DNA of 41,791 nucleotides from Flavobacterium psychrophilum (lineage in GTDB: Bacteria > Bacteroidota > Bacteroidia > Flavobacteriales > Flavobacteriaceae): assembly GCA_945874225.1 (NCBI GenBank), contig CAMCFT010000030.1, forward strand, positions 1 to 41,791, written 5' to 3'. The notes under the pieces were generated by a model, which worked only from the letters and a program-made list of their open reading frames with translations, searched no databases and was not told where the DNA came from. The number at the start of each line of letters is the position of its first letter. Positions within the stretch are counted from its first letter, which is position 1. A program made the position numbers and the translations under genes. Positions 1 through 11,000 of this stretch are shown here, in pieces.

Positions 1-169
1 CACCACCACCACCCCAAGCTTCAACTTGAATTGAAGTTACACCTTGAGGGCAAATCCAATTTCCTGAAGAAGTAAATATTGTTGGTGATTGTGAATATCC
101 AAAAAAGCTAATGAGTAAAAGTATTAAGCTAAGGTATCTTTTCTTATAAGATAGAGTAGTTTTTTTCAT
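1..169 (-). CDS. Secreted glycine-rich protein, 5' end only (left-edge partial)
   Basis: The start codon is at 169-167 and the frame stays open to the window edge, giving 56 residues. The N-terminus is a basic stretch followed by a hydrophobic core ending in FFGYSQ, a typical Flavobacterium signal peptide. The mature part begins with a segment closely matching the start of the 1945-aa protein at 8009-13846: both run through a VEAWGGGG glycine-rich motif about 25-30 residues after the signal peptide. I infer a paralogous T9SS-secreted surface protein whose body and C-terminal sorting domain lie beyond the left edge. The conserved upstream motif at 339-374 supports membership in the same regulated family. 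The identity of the rest of the protein cannot be judged. Confidence 0.75.
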   Translation of the reverse strand, partial: MKKTTLSYKKRYLSLILLLISFFGYSQSPTIFTSSGNWICPQGVTSIQVEAWGGGG

Positions 170-338
170 AATTTGGGGGCTAAATGATGAATTATATTTT
201 TGTTTGGATGCTAAATAGTAATTCTTTGATTACTAATTATTTTTCGTTATATATTATGTTATTATTGTTCTCATATTTAAAATCCTTCTGATTTAGAGGT
301 CAAACATAAAATTTATTTTTTAAATAAAAAAATAAAAT

Positions 339-374
339 AACGATAAAGTACGTTAATTAACGATAAAATACACA
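339..374 (-). promoter_or_regulatory. Conserved upstream motif of T9SS genes, double copy
   Basis: Two adjacent variants, AACGATAAAGTA (339-350) and AACGATAAAATACACA (359-374), lie 170-205 bp upstream of the partial gene at the left edge. They match single copies ahead of the three other large T9SS genes. Read on the coding strand the core is GTATTTYATCGWT. The recurrence at equivalent positions suggests a shared activator site or extended promoter; this is inference. Confidence 0.45.
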
Positions 375-446
375 AATAATATATATTTGTAAGAAAATAT
401 GTTTATTATAGGAATTTTAATTAATTGAAATTTAATAAAAAGGAAA

Positions 447-480
447 ACCTCTTAAACTCTATAATAAGAATCTAAGAGGT
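447..480. other. Inverted repeat, 8-bp arms
   Basis: ACCTCTTA at 447-454 pairs perfectly with TAAGAGGT at 473-480 across an 18-nt loop. It lies between the upstream region of the left-edge gene and the terminator of the next gene. No T-run follows directly, so it is listed as a hairpin rather than a terminator. Confidence 0.35.
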
Positions 481-510
481 AATCTTTATAATTTTTTTAG
501 TGGTAAGCAA

Positions 511-538
511 AAAAAACTGTCTATAAAGACAGTTTTTT
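511..538 (-). terminator. Intrinsic terminator of the 1501-aa gene
   Basis: AAAAAACTGTC (511-521) and GACAGTTTTTT (528-538) form a perfect 11-bp stem with a 6-nt loop, 18 bp past the stop codon at 556. The A/T tails on both sides would allow bidirectional function. Confidence 0.8.
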
Positions 539-555
539 CAGTTTGATATTTTGTT

Positions 556-3500
556 CTATAGTATGATAATTTTTTTACTCATATTGCCCTTGGAAGTTTT
601 TAATTTAGCAATGTATACACCTGGATTTATGTTTTTAATTGGTATTTGAATATTTTGTTGTTCTTGGTTTTCAACCTTCCAAGTAGCTATAGATTGACCA
701 AGAATATTGAATAAAGTTACTTTTTCAACTGTTACATCTGATAATTTGTTGTTGATTAAAATTATATTTCCATTTTGAATATGTGCAACTTTTATATCAT
801 TAATTTTAGTATCGGTAACCTTTAATGTTTTGTCCACAAATCGCAAAGAAAAACGGGTGTCATTCACTCCAACAGGCATAATAATCTCAAATTTTTCATA
901 TCGAATATTATGATAAGTATCTGTAACATTATCATAAATAAATATGGCTTGTTCTGGATCAAAGTTTTCCAATACATCTACTATAAAGGAAACTTTACCT
1001 TCGACATCCGTTTTTACACCAATAGGGTAGGAAGCATTCACATCAAAAAATCCTTCTCCTTCGATTACTAATTGGTTTTCTCCGTTCAATAAATACATAT
1101 CATTAGGAAATTCATCCATATTGTATCCATCATAACCATAGTCGATTCCGCTAGTAGCTTTTTCATTCATGAAGCCTAATAATACTTGTCGGTGGAAAGT
1201 ATCTTGAAAATTGAAACCTAATCGAATTTTCTTAAGACTTTCATTTGTATTTACTTTCCTGTCACTACTATTTTCGCTTGCGGTTTTTTGTGTTTTATTG
1301 CCAGCAGTTGTTTTATACATTACATTGGAACCTGATTCATTTTCTTTTTGAAAGCTTCTTTGACTATTTTTAAAAGTAACAATTCCATTGGAGACAATTC
1401 CATTTACGAAAAAACCTTGTCCCACAGGAATATATTGACTTGGTATTCCTCTTGTGGGAGTTCCTAATTTACTTATATAATCAACATCGGTTGAGGTTGG
1501 GGCTGCACTTCCTCCTGTTAAATTTAATACCGCATAGCCACCTTGATAATCTCTTAAAATATGAGTGTAATTAGAAGTATAATGTTCCCAAAAATATAAA
1601 TTTCCGTCGATTGAACCTGCATTATCATTGATGAATGCAGTAGCGTCTAAAGCAGAAGGATATGGATTTCCAGTTAGTAAAATTTGGTCAATACCTACTT
1701 GATTTGATTCGATCAAGCCATTATTTGGTTTTCCAACAAAGGTATAATTCTGAGTGTAACCTTCTGTTCCACTTCCTTTCATTGTATATCCTTGACCCAC
1801 GCGGATAGGAGTGGTTTCTGATATTTGATTCCAATTAGCGTATTCACTGATGTAATTATCAAAGGTATATAACCAGTATCGTGCAATACTAATGGGAAGT
1901 GTTGCTGCTCCATCATAACCGTCAATCCAAGTTATATTTTGTGGAGTTGTACCAGTTCCGTCCTTCATAATATCAGTTACAGTGTAATCAACGTTATTTG
2001 CAGTATCATTAATTGTGCTTACAGGGGAACACCAATAGTTATAATTATAAAGATTGGCTTGCCCTTGTTGATCTCTTTCGATTGAGCCTTCACTTGTTAC
2101 ATCTAAATCACTTCCTGTGGTTTGTAGCAATTGAGACATTCCAACTAAATCTATTTTACCGCTTAATTTTAGATAACTTGAAACTTCTATTTTTGAGTTA
2201 TCTACAGCGCTTAATGTATTGTTATTTACTAATAATCCCAAAACAGTTTTATTGCCATTGGAAATAATATTATGTTCGGTTTCAACGATATTCCAGTCTA
2301 TTTTTGTTGTGCTGTTTATTCCAAAACTATAAGGCACATCCCAAACAGGGTAATTTGTCCAAGTATTATCGATTTCCCAAGCTCCATTAGCTCTTGAAGT
2401 ATAAGGTAGCGGAGCTGTTTCAGGCTGTGGAGTATATATGTTTTTTAATTTGCCTTCGATAGAAGAAGTTGATATGTCTAAAACATAGCCATTATTGATA
2501 TCTGTTTCTCCGTTCATTTGGTAATAACCATTTAGATTGCTCCAAGTTAATCCTGTAATATTTTTTGGGACAATTGCACCTTCAATATTTCCACTTCCAT
2601 CATCTTTAATTTCCTGATTCATCATTTGATGGATTTGATCAACCATTAATGTAGTATTCCAAATACGTAGTTCATCCATCCATCCATTAAAATAATTAAA
2701 TGGAGTGACATTGTTTTGATCCATTGCTCCAACAATAAAATTCACACTATTTGAGGTTGGATTAGCCCCTGAAATAGGTCCTGCAACTAAAACTCCATCA
2801 ACATATAAATTATAATTTGTACCAGAAAAGGTAACTGCAATGTGATACCATCTATTGCTGTCAATTGGATAGGTTGAAGTTATTGCATTTCCGTTGTTCC
2901 AATTAAACGAAATAGAATTATTAACTAATCGTAAGTCATAGCCATCAGTTGAGCTATTGCTGAAGCGTTTTGAAATAATTGTTTGTGTGTTACTGTTAAC
3001 AGCTCCAGATTTTATCCAAGCTTCTATGCTAAAAGCGCCACTGTTTAAATTAAATTCATTTTTAAAGTTAATATGATCATCGGTTCCGTCAAAATTTATC
3101 ACATTACAATTCTCAAAAGTAATTAATACATCATCTGTAGTAGCACAACTTGTTGTCCATCGTAAGGTATAAGTACCAAGATTTGGGCTGTAAAATGTTG
3201 AAGTTGGACTTGTATTATCTGAAAAAATTTCTCCACCAACAGGGTTGACGATAGTCCATGTACCAGTTGCCTCAGTTGCTGCTAATGTAACGAATTCTCC
3301 TCCACAAGAAGCTATTTGATCAGGACCCGCCATAGCTGACAGGCACGAAGCGGTGTTAATTGCAACTTTAATTGAGCCGGAAATTGGTAAATGACAAGTG
3401 GTTTCATCATATCCCTGAAAAAAATATTTCGTAAAAGCGGATCCGGATATTGCACCTGTTCCTGTTATGGTTCCATTTTCTAAAGAAACTTCTGGGCTGC

Positions 3501-5061
3501 AACCAGCATTTAGGATAATGCTACAATCTGTTGTAACATCTAAAGTAAAGCTTAAATTTGCATATACATATTCAGGATGACCCGCAGTTATTGGTAAGGT
3601 GCCTAAATTCCAAGTAATTGTATTTGTTCCTGAATTATATATAGGAGCGCTAACTTGTGTAGCACCATTTAGGAGACTAGAGGTTATAGTCCCAGTATGG
3701 AAAATGGCGGTTGCTGGAATAGGAATTGTTATAATAGTGTTGTTGGTTGCTTCAGTACCTTCATTGGTAATAGCAAGGGAATAACTGATTGATTCTCCTG
3801 GTAATGCATTTAAAACAGTAAGACCACTAACGCCGTTTATTGAATTTACACTTGACAATCCTTTTGGTTCTGGAATATAAGCGTCTACAGACATTGCAAA
3901 ACCAAAGATGGTAAATACGTCAGAAGAAGATCCAAATCTAAAAGTAGTTGCTGTTTGATTGTTACCTATGACCAAATTATCAGTATTTGGAATTGTAAAC
4001 ATACTGATATCAATTCCTGTATTGTTTACTAAACTAAGATTGCTATTCCCTCCCGGAAATGGAAATATAGAAGAATTGAAGAAGTTATTGGTTAAATTCC
4101 CTGCATGATTTAGAGTCAAATAGTTGGTTGTATTATAAACAGCTGGATCTGCATTTAATTTTTGTACTGCTAAATAATCTCCTATTAATTTCACATCACC
4201 TTCTGCAGCCATAACTCCCAGTTTCATATTCACATCACCTGATCCTACTGTTGTAAATCCTGATATTGGAATCGTTCCATATTCACCTTTGGCAGTATAT
4301 GGGGAAGCAGCCGGAAGTTGTCCGTTTACATAAGCATAGCCATCAAAAAGAGTCACGGCACGACTTTTCATTACAGGATTTTCATAAATAACAACCATTC
4401 CCCAACCTCCTGATAAACCTGGATTGGAATTTGATCCTTCAATCAAAGCGATATCGGCAACAGTATAATTTCCGGCACCGTGTGCTTTTACATAATCAGT
4501 AATTTCTTGATAACCTATGTAAATACCACTATTGGTTGCTCCAGGAAATCGAATAGCAGAAGTAGTTGTTATGGTGGTGTATACAGAAGCTCCGGGTCCT
4601 TTTAAAGAAACTACTTTTTTATTGTAATTTTTTGTAACGCCCCCTATGGTTACTGAAAAGGTTTCATTGGCATCATCTGATTTACCTGTCCAATAAAGTC
4701 CTGCAAAAAGTACAGTAGAACAATTTGGGGTTGCGCTATTTTCCCCGCCATTAGTAAGTTCAAGGGTAGCCATAGAAGAATTCAATGTGTTGGAATCCCC
4801 ATCAATGTCTACGTATTTCATTGAATTACTTTCGTTGTCAGTATTAACTCCATAATTAACAAGTGTTAAGTTAGTATTACCTAACAATGTAAAATCACCT
4901 TTAACATTATATATTGTTTGGGCGGGAGTTGCTGCAGCGGTTCTTTGCGAAAAAGCAACTTGTGGAGAAGTAGGAGCTTGTTGTGAAAATCCAAAAAAGA
5001 CTATAAAAAGACACCCGAAAGTTAGGTAGGTTTTTATTCCAAGGGTGGTAATTGTTCTCAT
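556..5061 (-). CDS. T9SS-secreted surface protein with LamG-like domain (1501 aa)
   Basis: A signal peptide ends near residue 27 (FFGFSQ). An N-terminal domain of about 370 residues (to the FGFAMSVDAYIPEP region) is unrecognised. Residues ~407-500 resemble a DUF11/CARDB-type beta-sandwich (SYSLAITNEGTEA). Residues ~654-810 form a concanavalin A-like LamG domain (start INFDGTDDHINF, end WMDELRIWN). From ~890 onward the sequence follows the C-terminal portion of the 1945-aa paralogue closely, including a SIERDQQGQ...YNYNYW stretch. The last ~75 residues (VTLFNILGQSI, then PGVYIAKL and KKIIIL) are a T9SS type A sorting domain, removed during export across the outer membrane. The LamG fold suggests carbohydrate or ligand binding and a role in adhesion or matrix, but the ligand is unknown. 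It carries its own upstream motif and terminator, so it is probably monocistronic. Confidence 0.85.
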   Translation of the reverse strand: MRTITTLGIKTYLTFGCLFIVFFGFSQQAPTSPQVAFSQRTAAATPAQTIYNVKGDFTLLGNTNLTLVNYGVNTDNESNSMKYVDIDGDSNTLNSSMATLELTNGGENSATPNCSTVLFAGLYWTGKSDDANETFSVTIGGVTKNYNKKVVSLKGPGASVYTTITTTSAIRFPGATNSGIYIGYQEITDYVKAHGAGNYTVADIALIEGSNSNPGLSGGWGMVVIYENPVMKSRAVTLFDGYAYVNGQLPAASPYTAKGEYGTIPISGFTTVGSGDVNMKLGVMAAEGDVKLIGDYLAVQKLNADPAVYNTTNYLTLNHAGNLTNNFFNSSIFPFPGGNSNLSLVNNTGIDISMFTIPNTDNLVIGNNQTATTFRFGSSSDVFTIFGFAMSVDAYIPEPKGLSSVNSINGVSGLTVLNALPGESISYSLAITNEGTEATNNTIITIPIPATAIFHTGTITSSLLNGATQVSAPIYNSGTNTITWNLGTLPITAGHPEYVYANLSFTLDVTTDCSIILNAGCSPEVSLENGTITGTGAISGSAFTKYFFQGYDETTCHLPISGSIKVAINTASCLSAMAGPDQIASCGGEFVTLAATEATGTWTIVNPVGGEIFSDNTSPTSTFYSPNLGTYTLRWTTSCATTDDVLITFENCNVINFDGTDDHINFKNEFNLNSGAFSIEAWIKSGAVNSNTQTIISKRFSNSSTDGYDLRLVNNSISFNWNNGNAITSTYPIDSNRWYHIAVTFSGTNYNLYVDGVLVAGPISGANPTSNSVNFIVGAMDQNNVTPFNYFNGWMDELRIWNTTLMVDQIHQMMNQEIKDDGSGNIEGAIVPKNITGLTWSNLNGYYQMNGETDINNGYVLDISTSSIEGKLKNIYTPQPETAPLPYTSRANGAWEIDNTWTNYPVWDVPYSFGINSTTKIDWNIVETEHNIISNGNKTVLGLLVNNNTLSAVDNSKIEVSSYLKLSGKIDLVGMSQLLQTTGSDLDVTSEGSIERDQQGQANLYNYNYWCSPVSTINDTANNVDYTVTDIMKDGTGTTPQNITWIDGYDGAATLPISIARYWLYTFDNYISEYANWNQISETTPIRVGQGYTMKGSGTEGYTQNYTFVGKPNNGLIESNQVGIDQILLTGNPYPSALDATAFINDNAGSIDGNLYFWEHYTSNYTHILRDYQGGYAVLNLTGGSAAPTSTDVDYISKLGTPTRGIPSQYIPVGQGFFVNGIVSNGIVTFKNSQRSFQKENESGSNVMYKTTAGNKTQKTASENSSDRKVNTNESLKKIRLGFNFQDTFHRQVLLGFMNEKATSGIDYGYDGYNMDEFPNDMYLLNGENQLVIEGEGFFDVNASYPIGVKTDVEGKVSFIVDVLENFDPEQAIFIYDNVTDTYHNIRYEKFEIIMPVGVNDTRFSLRFVDKTLKVTDTKINDIKVAHIQNGNIILINNKLSDVTVEKVTLFNILGQSIATWKVENQEQQNIQIPIKNINPGVYIAKLKTSKGNMSKKIIIL

Positions 5062-5220
5062 TTCTTTTTTGGGGTAAAAAGGATGATGAATTGTTGTTTT
5101 TGTTTATAAAATTTTTAAATAAATGGGGGTTTTTTATTTATAAATCGGCTCGTTAAAATGGGTTTCTAAACTTTTTATGTTTAAATTCTAAAACAAAGAT
5201 AATCAAAACAAATCCAATTA

Positions 5221-5258
5221 AACGATTAAAAACAAATATAATCGATGAAATACACAAT
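5221..5258 (-). promoter_or_regulatory. Conserved 38-bp upstream motif (1501-aa gene)
   Basis: This block matches 7798-7835 at 34 of 38 positions by eye and contains AATCGATGAAATACACAAT. On the coding strand it includes TATATTTG, which fits the Bacteroidota -7 consensus TAnnTTTG, so it may overlap a promoter. It lies 160-197 bp upstream of the start codon at 5061. Confidence 0.5.
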
Positions 5259-5374
5259 AATGAATTATTTATAGGAATATACCAGTTTAAATTATGTAAT
5301 ATTTTAAATAGTCTTTTGCAAAATATTATGTTCTTGTTTTTTAATATTTAGTTGACTTCATTATTTTTTCAGTT

Positions 5375-5413
5375 AAAGAAAAGAAACGGTCTGAAAAGAC
5401 AGTTTCTTTTCTT
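5375..5413 (-). terminator. Terminator downstream of the 707-aa gene
   Basis: A long A/T-rich inverted repeat: 5375-5392 (arm ending GAAACGGTCT) pairs with 5397-5413 (beginning AGACAGTTTC), with one mismatch. It sits about 150 bp past the stop of the 707-aa gene. Confidence 0.6.
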
Positions 5414-5559
5414 ATTATGCACTTGTTTTATTTTAGATAAATGTCTAAAATTAATAATAAGTATATCAAGAAAGAACCATACAAAAGAATTAAAAAAGTT
5501 TGTGGTTCAATAATAAGGCTGAAGGTTTTGCTAAATATTTTTTTCAAAATGGAGGGTTA

Positions 5560-7683
5560 TTAGTTAATTATAATTTTTTTGCTCACTTCACTTTGTGAAG
5601 TTTTCACTTTGGCAATATAAATACCAGAACTAATGCTTTTAATTGGAATTTGAATATTTTGTTGTTCCTGATTTTCAATTTTCCAGGTTGAAATAGATTG
5701 ACCAAGTATGTTGAATAAAGTTACTTTTTCTACAGTTGTATCTAATGAATTATTATTGATTATGAGGTTATTACTGTTCTTAATATAGCTAATTTTTATA
5801 TCATTATCCTTGAAGTTATTATTGTCAACACCTAGTGTTTTTCCGCCATAACTTAATACGAATCGGTTGTTGAAATCCCCCACTTTTGTACTGAAAACGT
5901 AAGGTTTTTGTTTTAAATCATGAATAATATTAAGATCTTTATCCTCTAGATAGATACTTTGATTAGCAAAAACACCGTCTAAATGATCAATCCGAATAGA
6001 GTAGTTTCCTTTTTTGGCTGCATTGTATCCGAGAATTACGGTATCATTTGCATCAAATGGCAACGCACGACCTTGAATAGAAAGGTTTGCTTCTGGAATA
6101 ATAGAGTAGAAGGTAACGTTGTTCCCGCCAAAAGATTCTCCATCAAAACATCTATCCAAACCTTGTGTTGCATCAGTAATGTAACCTATTAACGTTTGGC
6201 TAAAAGCTCCAGAATTGTTGGTTAAATTCAACCAAATTCTGTTTTTTTCTTCGACTAATAAGGTTTTATTATTGTTACTTGATTTTAACAAATCAGGGTT
6301 ATTTCCTTCAATTCGCATGCTATTATTGAAAGTTACATTTTTTGTTGTTCCATTTGCCATTGTTGCTGCTGCTTTTACAAAGAAGGATTGTCCTGTTGCT
6401 ATAAAACCAGTTGGAGTTGTTGCTGTATTAGTTGCAGAAGAAGCTGTTCCTGTAGCTCCAGTTTTGTTGAAGCTTGCATAATCATTAGCGGTATAGTTTA
6501 AAACATAGTCTCCGTAGAAAGGATCTTGAGCCGTAGCTGTTGGTTGCGGAATCTGTGTCCAAACATATATTGTCCCGTCTATAGCAGCCAAATTTTCAGG
6601 TAAATCCAAGAATTTTTTCACATCTATTCCAGAAGGATAAGGATTTCCTATAAGATTCCATTCGTCATCTTCTTCGGCAACTAATCCACCTATGTTTGCA
6701 TTTGTTCCTTTTGATACTGGTGCTACCATAGTTCCGTTGTTAGGCGTTCCAACAAATGTTGCAGTATAGGTTACTTTTGTTGTGGTGCTGCTCGAAAAAG
6801 TGTCAGGGGCTTTTACTATATACCCTTTAGTAGGACACATAACTGTTGAAGGGCTTAGGTTTAACCAATTTCCGCTACCGCCTAAAACTGTTGGGCTATA
6901 ACTCCAAAGATCACTTGATGTTTGAGGGGAAAGACTTCCTAAAGTGAATCCGGAAGCTAATGTTACAGGCGAATTCCAATAGGTGTAATCGTAATAATTC
7001 ATTGGTTGTGTAATTCTTTCTATTCTTATATTTCCAGTATTTGCATCATCGTTAGTTTGTACTAAACTGGCATTGTTTCTGATGGTAAATACACCACCTG
7101 TGTTTACATTTATCCAATCGGTTACTGTAAGGTTATTGGCTGCTTGTATTTCAATATTGCCAATAGGTTTAACAGTTACATTTTTTGCATAAGCATAGTA
7201 ATTTGTTCCAGAAATTATAGCATTTTCATTTACTACCACACAATTTGATGCGGATGGTACACCATAAGGTTTCCAATTGTTTGGATTGTTCCAATCTGTA
7301 TCTGAACCTCCACGCCAAACTTTAGTATTATTTTTTACAGTTATAATTTGAGAAACTTGAGATTCATCACTTAAGGAGTTAGTTGCTGTAATAGTAAAGG
7401 CTTCTGACTCTAATTGTGATAAATTTGGTTTTAAATAAATAGTGTTAACTGCTTGATTGGTATAAAGAATAGTAGGTGGATAATCAATATAAGCATCTAT
7501 AGGCGTTGCAAAGTTCCAAGTAACAGCACAACCTGTGGCATTTATTGTTAAAATGGTATCTTCTCCACAAATAGTAGGATTTGTTGGAGTAATAGTAATG
7601 GTTTGTGCAAATCCCAAAAAAGCAATAAAAAGACATCCAAAAGTAAGGTATTTGTTTATTGCTAGGTTGGTAGTTGTTTTCAT
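5560..7683 (-). CDS. T9SS-secreted protein (707 aa)
   Basis: The signal peptide ends near residue 26 (FLGFAQ) and is very similar to that of the neighbouring 1501-aa protein. The N-terminal ~110 residues form an Ig-like, PKD-type region (NPTICGEDTILTINATG). They are followed by a segment starting KVWRGGSDTDWNNPNNW, a motif common at the start of Bacteroidota repeat regions beside sorting domains. A YYDYTYWNSPV stretch at about residues 225-240 recurs in both larger paralogues. The C-terminus (VTLFNILGQSIS, then SGIYIAKV and KKIIIN) is a T9SS type A sorting domain. No catalytic motif is visible, and a structural, adhesive or matrix role is the most that can be inferred. The C-terminal ~60 residues are nearly the same as in the 1501-aa protein, indicating recent duplication or gene conversion of the sorting domain. 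Confidence 0.85.
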   Translation of the reverse strand: MKTTTNLAINKYLTFGCLFIAFLGFAQTITITPTNPTICGEDTILTINATGCAVTWNFATPIDAYIDYPPTILYTNQAVNTIYLKPNLSQLESEAFTITATNSLSDESQVSQIITVKNNTKVWRGGSDTDWNNPNNWKPYGVPSASNCVVVNENAIISGTNYYAYAKNVTVKPIGNIEIQAANNLTVTDWINVNTGGVFTIRNNASLVQTNDDANTGNIRIERITQPMNYYDYTYWNSPVTLASGFTLGSLSPQTSSDLWSYSPTVLGGSGNWLNLSPSTVMCPTKGYIVKAPDTFSSSTTTKVTYTATFVGTPNNGTMVAPVSKGTNANIGGLVAEEDDEWNLIGNPYPSGIDVKKFLDLPENLAAIDGTIYVWTQIPQPTATAQDPFYGDYVLNYTANDYASFNKTGATGTASSATNTATTPTGFIATGQSFFVKAAATMANGTTKNVTFNNSMRIEGNNPDLLKSSNNNKTLLVEEKNRIWLNLTNNSGAFSQTLIGYITDATQGLDRCFDGESFGGNNVTFYSIIPEANLSIQGRALPFDANDTVILGYNAAKKGNYSIRIDHLDGVFANQSIYLEDKDLNIIHDLKQKPYVFSTKVGDFNNRFVLSYGGKTLGVDNNNFKDNDIKISYIKNSNNLIINNNSLDTTVEKVTLFNILGQSISTWKIENQEQQNIQIPIKSISSGIYIAKVKTSQSEVSKKIIIN

Positions 7684-7797
7684 TTTTTTTGGAGTAAAAA
7701 GGGTAAATAAATGCTGTTCTTTCTAATTTAAAAATAAAACATCTTGATACTTTATGTTTTAAATTCTACATTAAAGGTAATTTAATTTTTAAAAATT

Positions 7798-7835
7798 AAC
7801 GACTAAAAACATATTTAATCGATAAAATACACAAT
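7798..7835 (-). promoter_or_regulatory. Conserved 38-bp upstream motif (707-aa gene)
   Basis: The near-identical partner of 5221-5258, containing AATCGATAAAATACACAAT. It lies 115-152 bp upstream of the start codon at 7683. The matching position relative to the gene argues for a shared regulatory role. Confidence 0.5.
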
Positions 7836-7922
7836 TAATTAAAATTTTATAAGAAAAAAGCTCTAATATTTATTAGAAAGGCGCGAAGAAAAATTTGAAA
7901 GTGAAAGTTGAAAACACGAGGG

Positions 7923-7956
7923 AAACCTCCTTGCTTAATATTTTAGCTGGAGGTTT
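7923..7956 (-). terminator. Intrinsic terminator of the 1945-aa gene
   Basis: AAACCTCC (7923-7930) pairs with GGAGGTTT (7949-7956) across an 18-nt loop. A-rich sequence on its left side reads as a U-run in the minus-strand transcript. It is about 50 bp past the stop at 8009. Confidence 0.6.
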
Positions 7957-8008
7957 TTACAAAAGGATATATGTTAACGGCAAAAAATATTTTCAGACCG
8001 TTTTTGTT

Positions 8009-11000
8009 CTATTCATCGAAAACAATTACTTTTTTACTAATCTCTCCATTTGAAGTGTTAAGTTTTGTAATATATATACCAGAATTTATATTTAGTATTG
8101 GGATTTGGATGTTAGTTTGATCTTGGTTTATTACATCCCATTTAGTAATAAGCTGACCTAGAATATTGTAAAGTGATACGGAATTAACGGTTGTATCAGT
8201 CTTAGTATTAGCAATTTTCAGAGTACGGTTTGATTGTGTGAATTTTGTTTTAATGTTATCATCATCATTATCATCGTCTTTTTCGTCTTGACTTTTCTTT
8301 TTATTTTTAAAACACAGATAAAAACGAGTGTCAAATGTTCCTTCTGGAATCTGGATTTCAAAGGATTTTTTTCTTATGTCATGATATATTTTGGTTTCTT
8401 TATCATAGATAAAGATTTTCTGATTCTCTCCAAAATTTTCTAAATCATCAACCATAAAAGCTATTTTCCCTTCGGCATCTGTTTTTACGCCAATAGGATA
8501 GGAGGCATCTTCTTTGAAAAAACCTTCTCCTTGAATAGCCAGTTGGTTTTCACCATTTATAAAATACATATCATTTGGAAAATCATCCATATTTAATGCA
8601 TCATAACCATAATCCATATCGCTAGTTGCTTTTTCATTCATAAATCCCAACAAGACTTGTCTGTGGTATTTATTATAAGTGTTGAAACCTAATCGAATTC
8701 TCATATAATTATCCTTTTTTATTGGATCATTATTGTTCTTGGCTGAGCCTTTCGGCTTTTTAGTATTAACCGCAGTTTTAAACATAATATTTGAAACTCC
8801 AGCTTCATCTTCTTTATGAAAACCTCTTTGGCTGTTTTTGTAGGTAACAGTTCCACCGGAACCTATTAATCCATTTACAAAGAAACCTTGGCCTACAGGA
8901 ATAAATCGCCCTGGAGTTCTTGAACTTGAGCCTAAACCACTAATTAACAACGGAGCCACAGGGGCTAATCCTCCAACTAAATTTCTTTCGGCATAACCGC
9001 CTTGGTAGTCACGTAAATCGTGAGTATTGTTAGATGCATAGTGTTCCCAAAAATACAAAGTACCATCGATAGAACTTGAATTGTCATTTATGAATTCATC
9101 AGCATCCAAAGCTGATGGATAAGGATTACCAGTTAATAACAATTGATCATCTCCTACATGATTTGAAGTTATTAACCCGTTATTTGGTTTTCCTGTAAAG
9201 ACATAATTTTGTGTTCCTGAAGCTCCGCTTCCTTTTAATGTAAACCCTAAACCAACTCTGAAAATATCGTTTTCTGAGATTTGGATCCAATTGAAATAAT
9301 CATTTCCATAATCATCAAATTTATACAGCCAATATTTTGCTAAACTAATTGGCGATGTTGGCGCTCCGTCATATCCGCTGACCCAATTGATATTTGCTGG
9401 TGAAGCCGGATTAGTTCCATCTCTCATTACACCATTTATAGAATAGTTAGTATTGTTACTGATGGTGTTAATAGGACTTACAGGAGAACTCCAGTAGTTG
9501 TAATTGTATATGTTTGACTGTCCTTGTTGGTCTCTTTCAATCGAACCGGCACTTGTGACATCTAAGTCGCTTTCAATAGTTTGTACCAATTGTGATTTTC
9601 CAACTAAGTCTATTTTCCCGTCTAATTTCAGATACCAATCATTTTGAATTTTTGTGTCATTATTCATTACTATATTTACTCCCGGATCTACAAACATTCC
9701 TAAATCTATTGAGTTTGAAGTTTCGGTAATGTCGTGTTTTATTTTTACTATTGAATAATCATTATCCATAATATCTAATCCTCTAACCTCATTTGCAGGG
9801 CTATTTACTGCTGTTGCAAAATCTCCAGTTCTTTCTGTAATGAAAGGCATTGGAGCTTGTTGTACATAAATATTTTTATGATTGTAGATTTTTGTTCCGG
9901 TAAGATCAATTACTGGAGTTGTTAAATCATCAATAATATCATCTTTATAAGTATCCATTCTGTAATAACGTAACAAATTGGCATAAGGCAAAGAAGCTGG
10001 TGATGTTGCAATATTTTTTGGAACAATAAGTCCTCTAATTTGTGAACTATTATCTTGAATTTCCTGATATACCATTCTTTGCAATTGAGAATCTGTTAAA
10101 GCAGAATTAAAGACGCGTACTTCGTCAATTTTACCTTTAAAGTATTTTGTATTTGCTATAGGATTTTTTCCTAAAGTAAGAAGAGATGCATCTGCTGCAA
10201 TTGCTCCTGTTTTAGCTTGAGTTCCTACTAGGACTCCGTTTAAATATAATCGTAAATTGCTTCCGTCATAAGTAGCGCCTATATTGTACCATTGCGAAAC
10301 ATTTAATACTGTATTGTAAGTTAAAGTTGTTCCGTTTACAACTGCTTCTAATTTCTTAGCACTTGTAATTCTAATTTGAAATTTATCTTGGCCTACAATA
10401 ACACCATCTGTCGAAAAAGCAGGATTCAAATCTATCCAAGCCATAAGCGAAGCATTGGATAAACCACCTAGAATTGCCGTGCTTTGACCGTAATCATTTC
10501 GACCATCAAAGTCTAGGAATAGTTTAGTATGCATATCTCTTGGTGAGCCAAAATAAGCTGGTGAAAATGCGGTATCAAAAGTATCAAGAATACCATCTTT
10601 GTCTATGTCTGCTGTACCATCTATAATACCATTAGTATTAGTATCTAAAGTTTTATAATCATAAATTAATAATGTGTTTGCAATATCATAAGTTGAACCA
10701 TTTGACATAACATCTAAATAATCCGGAATGCCATCGGAATCAGTGTCTTTTAGATAAGTAGTGTCTGGATTTACATTTACAATTCCTTGGTTTAAATTTC
10801 CATATTGACTGTTGAATGTTACTCCGGTTCCGTAATCATAAGCGTCTAATATTCCGTCTCCAAAACCTTCGACAATTGTATCGCCATTAGTGTCTTTGCT
10901 TCTAAAAGTTTCTGATTCTGGTCCGTCTCCTCTTCCGTCTCCAGTAATGTCTCCATCACCATTTACAAATCCCATTACTGCATTTGTATTTCCAGCTCCA

